From Turnera subulata (lineage: Eukaryota > Streptophyta > Magnoliopsida > Malpighiales > Passifloraceae), in NCBI GenBank assembly GCA_028386065.3, contig JAKUCV010002879.1, forward strand, positions 185,889-249,888: a stretch of DNA of 64,000 nucleotides, in the 5' to 3' direction. This document shows positions 56,827 to 64,000 of the stretch, in pieces (position 1 is the first letter of the stretch; each line of letters starts with the position of its first letter). The notes beneath the pieces are model-generated. The model did not search any database. It was not told the DNA's origin and saw nothing but the letters and a program-made list of their open reading frames with translations. Position numbers and translations under genes: made by a program.

Positions 56827-59736
56827 TGGAACGCCCCGACCCGTATTTACCATACACAGTAAACACATGTCGAAACTATTCTTATTGATAGGGATTACAA
56901 TACAACTCACAAGTAGTTTACAACAGCAATCCATATAATACATTTGTCACCCATGCTCGGGGACCATTATTCAGCAAAACACAGCTCACATTATACAACA
57001 GCAACGGAGAAAAGAGCAAGCAACAACAGCGAAATTATAATACAGCAACATATGCAACAGAACAGCAACAGAAGACTCCATGCACATGCAGCGAGGTATG
57101 GATCCGGAGTCAGGTGGAGAAGAAAGCAGCAGCCGACGTACATCGTACCTGAACTACGAAGCAACCAAACCTACGGGATGAAACCCCGCAGGCGAGGGGT
57201 GAGTCCGAAGTGCTCACCGACGAAGGATAAACAGAGATATATATCAACCGTAATACTTTCTAAGTAAGCACAAACAACACAACAGAAGAATCCAATACAA
57301 CATCACAACAGAAGAATCTTACTAAAACATAATTGAGCCAAGACCAAAAGAATGCTTATTATCATTATTATCACCAATTTTATCATCCGGGCCCGTCACT
57401 GGACAAGCTAGGGTCGTACCTGGTTATTAAATAAATCTGGATGCCAAGCCAAATCACAATCCAGGATCAACATCCCAATATCAACAATCCGGGATCAACA
57501 TCCCAATATCACAAATCCGGGATCAACTTCCCCAACAACCAACCAAACCGGCCATGACACCACAGAACTAGTCTCTAACCATCTAGTCGTACCACTACTT
57601 TCCATGTGACAATTATATCATCATCTCAAATTCAGTCCGATTCCATTTCTCTTTCATCAATTATCCATTTTCTATTACCTCAGATTAATCCACAGACTCA
57701 ACCAACCAACAATTTCATTTCACTATTTATTCACAAATAACAGTTCAATGGTTACTCACAATTCCACAAACCAACAACACAATCCAGCAACATTACGGCA
57801 ATATCCACAGCAATTAAATAGCAAACATTAATCATCAACAATTTCCATAGCAATCATATAACAGTCAATAATCAATTCAGCAGTTCAATCAATCAACAAA
57901 AAACAAACACAGTATTACAGGCACATATCTAAGGTTATCCATCCTCACCTTAGCCGATTTTCAGATTTGAAACTGACCAACAGACTCTAAGTCCGGCTCC
58001 TCAGGTATCTGCTCGTTATCAACTCCTATATCAAACAAATAATATGCACACATAAGTGATATGCAAATGTCATGCTACTACTGTATACCGAAAAATAAAT
58101 ACTAACTCGTCTCGGTTACTACCCCGGGTTAATTCTCCATTATCATCATCATTCACCATTTATTTCCAGTGTCTAAAATAATACTATACTTATACCTATA
58201 CCCGGATATTATTCCGGTACAATACCTACTTTGATAATACCATTTCTATATTTATTTTTTTTTTACAAGTATGTACCTTCCAAAATTATTAATTACTATT
58301 ATTATATATTTTCTTCCATAATATTTTCCCCAAGATTTCCAAAATATTATTTTTACAGATTATATTTTATTTTTCCAGAATTATAATTTTTCCCAGATTT
58401 AATTAATTATTATTATTATATTTTTTTAAAAACGGAATGGGCCCAAATAGTGCTGGCCCAACCCACTGCACAAGCCCAACTCAAACCCCAAACAGGAGTC
58501 CAAGATCAGGCCCGCACAGCAGGCCCGACGCTCAGCCCACGGCTCGATCCAACTCCAAGCCCAGCAAACCCAAAACCCAAAACCCAACCCATACTCCAAA
58601 CGGGTCAACCCGCGTCCCATACCACGCATCCGGGTCTGCACATCCACGGCACACCTTGCAGCGGCGGCGCGGCGAAGCGAAGGCGGCGGCAGGGCGAACA
58701 GGAGGAGGCGACGAGCGGGGAGATGACTTGGCGAAGGCAACGTCACGGCTGGGGCGACTAAGCGATCGGTGGAAGGAGTCGGCTGCAGCAGAACGGGGAT
58801 TTCGGTAGCGGTTGCCTTGCTCGAACGGCTGCGACGCGAGGCGAGCATGTGATGCCACCGGGGACGGCGAGGCGGCGGCTCGTGGTTGCAGCTGCAGTGT
58901 CGTCGAGCAAAGGAGGGAGGCGGGTCCGATGGTTGCTCGTCGGGTCTGTGGTGATGAAGACCGGAAAAGAAAAAGAGAGTGGCGGCGGCTCGGGCGGCGT
59001 GCTTCGGTCTCGCCCCTACTACGCGGTGGCGAGCGAGGAAGAGAAGGGGTTGGGTGGTGTCCGGTCGTTCTTGGCAGTGGCGGTGGCTCGACCGGTGTGG
59101 GTGTTCACGGGCTGGAAGGAAAGAAAAAAAATGAAAAGAGAGAAGAGATGGGTTGTTTGCCAAATGACACAGTTTGGCTGATGGGTATGTGTGTTGTATT
59201 ATTTTTTTTTTATTTGTTTCAGGTTACTTAGGCAGATTTGTAGGTAGGCGAGGATGGCAAAGGTTGGCTGTGTGTGTTTGCAGAAGGAAGGTGGTAGTGA
59301 TGGTGCTCTGGGAAGAGGAAAGGAAAGAATGAAAAACACGGCAAAAAGGCAATCATGCTGAAGACTGGTATTGCACGGGCAGATACTGGTTGTTCACATG
59401 CTCACAGTGAATGGCGGTTGCAGCCTCCACACTATGCAGCATGTGAGGCGGGTTCTGTCCTGACCAGAAAATAACAGATGTACCCCCCTTGACTTTATTT
59501 CTGGCCCGATAATTCGGGGTTAATCCTGACCTTTCCGAAGATTCCTGGACCCGAAAAATTCCAACTTGGTCCGAAAAATCCGCAGAAAAATCCCGAGCGT
59601 GGGACAGGGCTCGGTTTCGGAATCCGATGCATGATTTACCATAAATTAATTACCCAAGATTAATTTTAATGGTAAATAACTGTAAAATAAATTCTTACGA
59701 TACCAGTAAAACGTAAAAGTTACCCGGGCTGTTACA
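56827..59736 (-). mobile_element. Solo LTR, 2.9 kb
   Basis: On the minus strand TGTAACAGCCC to GGGGCGTTCCA, flanked by CTTTT at 56822-56826 and 59737-59741. A GC-rich island at 58440-59160 produces long open frames on both strands (up to 245 codons) without any known domain. It corresponds in position to the GC-rich leaders of the other LTRs. A 28-bp repeat (57461-57540, CCGGGATCAACATCCCAATATC, three copies) lies in its 3' half. No second LTR or internal region adjoins it. Shared motifs show it belongs to the same broad family as 59793-63147. Confidence 0.87.
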
Positions 59737-59792
59737 CTTTTCATCCATGTGTTTGTTGTTTAGGATTTTTTTATCATCAATTTGTTGCAAAA

Positions 59793-62700
59793 TGAAGCGC
59801 CCCGACCCGTATTTACTGTACACAGTAAACACGTGCCGGAACTGTGACAACCCAACCCAACAAAGCCCGACGGACTGCGTATAAAACAATAAACTGGCCA
59901 ACGGCCCAATATCAAAAACTGTAAACCGGCCCTTCGGCCCGACATAGAACTCGTCACCCGAACCCCGGGGACATCAACAACAACCAACTGGCCCAATGGC
60001 CCAAATACAACATATACACAGCAGAAGATTTAACATCATGCACAGCGGAAGACTCTTAACCCACGTGACAACATATGCAAAGCCCAATGCAACTAATGGA
60101 TCCGAGTCCTGTCCGAGGGTACGCATCAGCTTGCCCGGTACGTTCCTGCACTACAAACAACTCATCCTACGGGAAGAAACCCCGCAGGCGAGGGGTGAGT
60201 CCGAAGCGCTCACCGACAAAAGATAAACAGTGATATATAATCAACCATAATACTTTCGAAATAAACACAACAATCACAACAATAAAAACATACAATCACA
60301 TCACAAGGATACTGCCATAACAACTAACACATACTTCACGACAGAGGAATCCAACTCAAACAACACATCAGAGGAAACCAACACGAACAACATAACAGAG
60401 GAAACCAACACAAACAACACGATAGAGGAATCCTACTAAATCATATCAAAGCCAAGACCAAATGATTACTTATTAATTTTATTACCAATTTTTATCTTTT
60501 GGGCCCCGTCACTGGACAAGCTAGGGTCGTACCAGGTTATCAATTAATTCTGGATGCCAGGTCAAAGAACCATACCATATCTTACCATACCAAATACCAT
60601 ACCGTGATCAACATCCCATACCGGATATTCGGTATATCCGAACCACTGGGTATTCGGTATACCCCAACCACATGCATCAACATGCCAACCGGATATTCGG
60701 TATATCCGAACCACTGGGTATTTGGTATACCCTAACCACAGGCAACTACATGCCAATCAACCAAGTAACCGACCATAGCATCCTAAAATTAATTTTCAAA
60801 CCATCGGGTCGTACCACTACTTCCCACACATATCATCATCTCATATCACTTCCAACTTCCAATTTTCAATTCCCGTTTCTCAATTATCCACAGTCAATAG
60901 TTTATTCCAATTATTCAACACAACACTGTCTACTGCCAACAATCACAATATCCATAACAGCTAAACAATTATCTAATTCCTATCAGCTCAAGTTACACAA
61001 CAGAAAAATCCTTCAACAGTTTCATAACATCATTTACTCGCAGTCCGACATCAATCACAACACAATATCCAATAAACCAATAACAGCCAAACAGCGGTTC
61101 AATCAAGCAACTCAATATCATAGCAACAGCAACAACCGTAACCATAGCAGCCAATAACCAACATAATTCCATATTACCAAACATCCATCAACAATACATA
61201 TAGCGCCAGTTATTCACAATTAACAGTTCATCACAATATCCACACGACCTAATAGCACAGTCCCATTTCCTTTATTCTTTCATCAATTATCTCTTTTTCA
61301 TTATTCCAAATTATTTCACAGACTCGTCCAATCTAAAATCTCGTATCACTAATTAGACACAATTGACGGATCAACATTATTCTCAGCACAGATTCCACAA
61401 ATCAATAGCACAACGAACCAAGAACAGCAACAACATTTCCACAACAATCAAGTAACGGTCAACAATCATTTCAGTGGGTCAATCAAGCACCAAGTTACAC
61501 ATACAGCATTACGGGCACATATCAAGGGTTATCCATCCTCACCTTAGCCTGTTACTTAACTCTGAAGACATCAACCGGAACCAAAGCCGGTTCCTCGGGG
61601 TACTGCCCGATAACAAAACCTATACATCAAACAACAACATGCACGTATAAGATGCACATAATCGGTATGCCATGATGCCATAATATAATATAATATCGTA
61701 CGTATATCCGTATATTATTTCGGTACAATACTTTTAATAAAACTCTTTCCAAAATATTTTCATAAAATAGTTATAATTTTCCCAAAATATAATCACCATA
61801 ATTTTTCTGGAAATATATATTTTCCAAAGGTAAAATACTTTTCCAAACAATTATATTATCAGAATAATTATATATTTTCAAAACTATTACTTATGTATAC
61901 CATATACACATATTTTCCAAAAATAGTCAATTACCATAATTTTCCAGAGAAAATAACATATATATTAAATTTTCAGAAAATATTTTCAAGGTATATATAT
62001 TTTCCAATTAACATATTAATAGTTTTTTTCCAAACATAACTTATTTATTTATCAAAGTATATACATGTTTATTTTTCTCAAGATATCAGTATCCATACTT
62101 ACCATATTTTTCTCAAAGTATATATATTTTTTCTTCAGAATTAATTAGCAGTAAAAATAGAAATATATAAATAAACATATTGTTATTATTATTTTTTTTT
62201 TTAAGAACCCAGGAGGCAACCCAGGTCGCGACCCGGACCCAAACGGGTCGGAAAACCCAGCTCACCTCGGGTTCAACGGCAACGGCGGCGATGGCGGTGC
62301 GGTAACGCGAGGGAAAGGTTGCAGGAGGACGGCGGCAGCGAGGCGACTCCAAGGGCGGTGGAAGGGCAGCGAGACGCGTCGTGACGGCTGAGCAGGAGGC
62401 GGAGGAAGAGGATCCGCGGGTTTCACCGCGGGTCAACGGCTCTGGGAGGAGCGTCCGGCGGCAGATGGCGATGAGGACGACGGCTCCGAGGTCGCGACGG
62501 CACGACGCAGAGGCTGGTGGCGGCGGTGTTGTGTAAGGCGGCGCCGATCTCATCGGCGTGCACAGTATTCAGAGGCGCTGGGGTGACGGTACTGTTCACC
62601 CCATATTTTTCCGATTTTTCCTTCTTTTTTTTTTCTATTTTCCTTCCTTTTTCTGTATTTTCCGATTTTCTTATTTTTTTCTATTTTTCAGTTCAGTTTT

Positions 62701-63147
62701 TTTTTCTTTCTTTTTTTTTCTATTTTCTCTCTTTTCTTTTTCCTCTCTTTTTTTTTTCTCTCTTCTCTTTTTTTTTCTTCTCTTCTCCTGCTCTACCTCC
62801 GGCTGCCCTCTTCCTCTTTATAACTGAAAATTCACTATTATACATGTGAATTACAATAATGCAGTTCGTCTGCATTACGGGCTAATCCGATCCGGACCAG
62901 AAAATAACCGATACCTTCTTAGTTATTTTCCGATGTGATTTTCTGAGAAATTCCGCAACCCGAAAAATACCAACTTAGGTCCGAAAAATCCACGGAAAAA
63001 TCACGAGTGCGGGAAAACCCTCGGTTTCGAAAAACGACTCCCGATTTACCTTGAATTAATTACCCAAGATTAATTCAACAGTAAATCACGGTAAAAAGAC
63101 TTCTACAGTCCCGGTAAAAATCCAAATTTTACCGGGGCTGTTACATT
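59793..63147 (-). repeat. 3' LTR of a minus-strand element that runs off the window
   Basis: On the minus strand TGTAACAGCCCCGG to GGCGCTTCA, 3355 bp. Directly before it on that strand is AAGGGGGGTAGAA (63148-63160), a polypurine tract, preceded by GGGGACGAAATTC as in Tekay/Del-type elements. The element therefore extends beyond 64000. The LTR contains a 68-bp repeat with GGATATTCGGTATATCC (60621 and 60689) and a pyrimidine-rich tract at 62600-62790. Confidence 0.85.
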
Positions 63148-63331
63148 CTACCCCCCTTAAAAAGAATTTCGTCCCCGAAATTCCATCTTATCCGTGGGTC
63201 CTACCACGTTAAGATTCTGGCACACTCTGCCAGGTGTCCAAACTCGACATGAGATACCGCTTATACCCTTAAGCGACATCTCATCCGCTTATAAATACCA
63301 AACCTCATAGCTGAGACATTCACTCTCAACC
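63148..63331 (+). promoter_or_regulatory. Conserved promoter of antisense ORF B homologue
   Basis: TTATAAATA at 63289-63297, 35 bp before the ATG at 63332. It aligns with the promoter of ORF B at 52721-52860. In both cases it lies a short distance from the polypurine tract and on the strand opposite to the element. Confidence 0.7.
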
Positions 63332-63847
63332 ATGGACTCTCCACTTCGTTCTCGAACGACCTTAGACTCCGAGTACAACAGCTACATCGGCGGCACAGCT
63401 TTCCCGACAAGCTCCGATGAAGAGCCTCCAAAGAAACGGTTCAGGACGAAAATCATCGGCCTGGAGGAGCATATGGTGGTCTCCCCAAAGCGACGGAAGA
63501 AGCGTGCCGGCAAGAAAGCTGAGGACAAGAAAGGCAAGGCGATAGCTGAAAGTAGCACTCCGCAACAGAAGTTGACGCAGCTGAACGTCTCCCTGAGGAA
63601 GATCAACTCGGCGGTGGCACAAATTGAACTGGCGTGCGCGGAGCTGTTCCCTCACCTGAGGAATGTCCAGCAACTTGTAAAAGATCTTGAGAAGCAAGTA
63701 GCTGTAAGTTTCCCTAGGCTATATGTCATTCATATAAAAGCAAAAAAGATGCAGCGGAAGACAAGGGAAACAACCAAGAGCACATGTGAAGCTAGTAAAC
63801 CGTATAACAATTTTTACATACCTGTAAGGTTAGGATCTTTCACCTAA
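63332..63847 (+). CDS. Second copy of antisense ORF B (basic coiled-coil protein)
   Basis: The start MDSPLRSRTTLDSEYNSYIG and the block GGTAFPTSSDEEPPKKRF match ORF B of the 47444 element. The basic KRRKKRAGKKAEDKKGK and the C-terminal coiled coil (LVKDLEKQV) are also kept. The similarity stops at residue 124. There the sequence reads GCT followed by GTAAGT (63704-63709), a perfect plant splice donor. The remaining 47 codons have different composition and may be intron. It is antisense to the element whose 3' LTR is at 59793-63147. Confidence 0.62.
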   Translation: MDSPLRSRTTLDSEYNSYIGGTAFPTSSDEEPPKKRFRTKIIGLEEHMVVSPKRRKKRAGKKAEDKKGKAIAESSTPQQKLTQLNVSLRKINSAVAQIELACAELFPHLRNVQQLVKDLEKQVAVSFPRLYVIHIKAKKMQRKTRETTKSTCEASKPYNNFYIPVRLGSFT

Positions 63848-64000
63848 CTTGTGTAAGGAATCAGTAAGAGCAAGAAGAAGACCTGCTCCTCTACGGTATC
63901 CACACGAACCGTGATCGGCTTCGAGTCGTCACACGAATCAAGCCTCGAGCACTCCCACTTGATGTGCTAGCAACAAAGGTAGGAGCTAGTGTGTGTTTGG
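63848..64000. other. Internal region of the truncated element, nothing recognised
   Basis: Short stretch to the window end with no domain. TCACACGAATCAAGCCTCGA and following bases may be an exon or another insertion. Confidence 0.3.

Noticed and set aside
58426..59163. 245-codon minus-strand ORF as a host gene
   Set aside because: It lies wholly inside a solo LTR, is GC-rich Arg/Pro/Ser low-complexity, and has no known domain. The opposite strand is open as well.
62517..62849. Phe/Ser-rich ORFs with membrane-like profile
   Set aside because: Produced by the pyrimidine-rich tract of the LTR, not a membrane protein.

Overview
The window looks like gene-poor nuclear DNA of a flowering plant, probably a dicot. 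It holds one host gene in a bed of nested retrotransposons. The plant assignment rests on Cassandra elements with 5S-like LTRs, L1-type LINEs with DUF4283, zf-RVT and RNase H domains, Ty3/gypsy elements primed by tRNA-iMet or tRNA-Arg, a hAT MITE, and a GT-AG intron-rich gene. No bacterial gene, CRISPR array or tRNA gene was found.

Layout. (1) 1-898: Cassandra element, minus strand, cut by the window edge. (2) 2160-24262: a minus-strand LINE (LINE-1 here) split into three blocks by nested insertions. A non-autonomous gypsy element (3056-7114, TSD ATATC) separates RNase H/zf-RVT from the RT C-terminus. A Tat/Ogre-like LTR in minus orientation (8198-23502) separates the RT C-terminus from the RT palm. 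That LTR was itself hit by a second Cassandra (8582-9294, TSD CTAAG) and by a 13.5 kb Tat/Ogre-like element (9585-23074). The 13.5 kb element carries a solo LTR in its 5' LTR (11019-12557, TSD CGTAG) and a 2.3 kb LTR insertion in its body (16323-18636). (3) 24263 to about 30840: a second LINE on the minus strand (LINE-2), interrupted by an LTR at 24929-26412 (TSD GCAAG). (4) 31223-31489: a decayed Cassandra-like LTR. (5) 33452-45143: the only convincing host gene, BRF1 of RNA polymerase III factor TFIIIB, minus strand. Its 19 coding exons join in frame to 608 codons, and a hAT MITE (38929-39652, TSD CTGTTAAC) sits in intron 12. (6) 46873-56532: an AT-rich Helitron-like sequence split by a young 8.5 kb LTR element (47444-55950, TSD AATAT). 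(7) 56827-59736: a solo LTR (TSD CTTTT). (8) 59793-64000: the 3' LTR and 3' internal region of another element, running off the window.

The most interesting signal is in (6) and (8). The 47444-55950 element has 3 kb LTRs but almost no gag and no pol. It carries two antisense transcription-unit-like cassettes. One is a TATA box plus a 227-codon ORF whose C-terminal half resembles a LINE endonuclease. The other is a TATA box, a 125-codon basic plus coiled-coil ORF, and an AATAAA. The second cassette recurs, promoter included, beside the 3' LTR of the element at 59793-64000.

Exon joins, LTR ends and target-site duplications were read by eye. Family names of LTR elements rest on PBS type, protein fragments and remembered lineage features, not on database searches.
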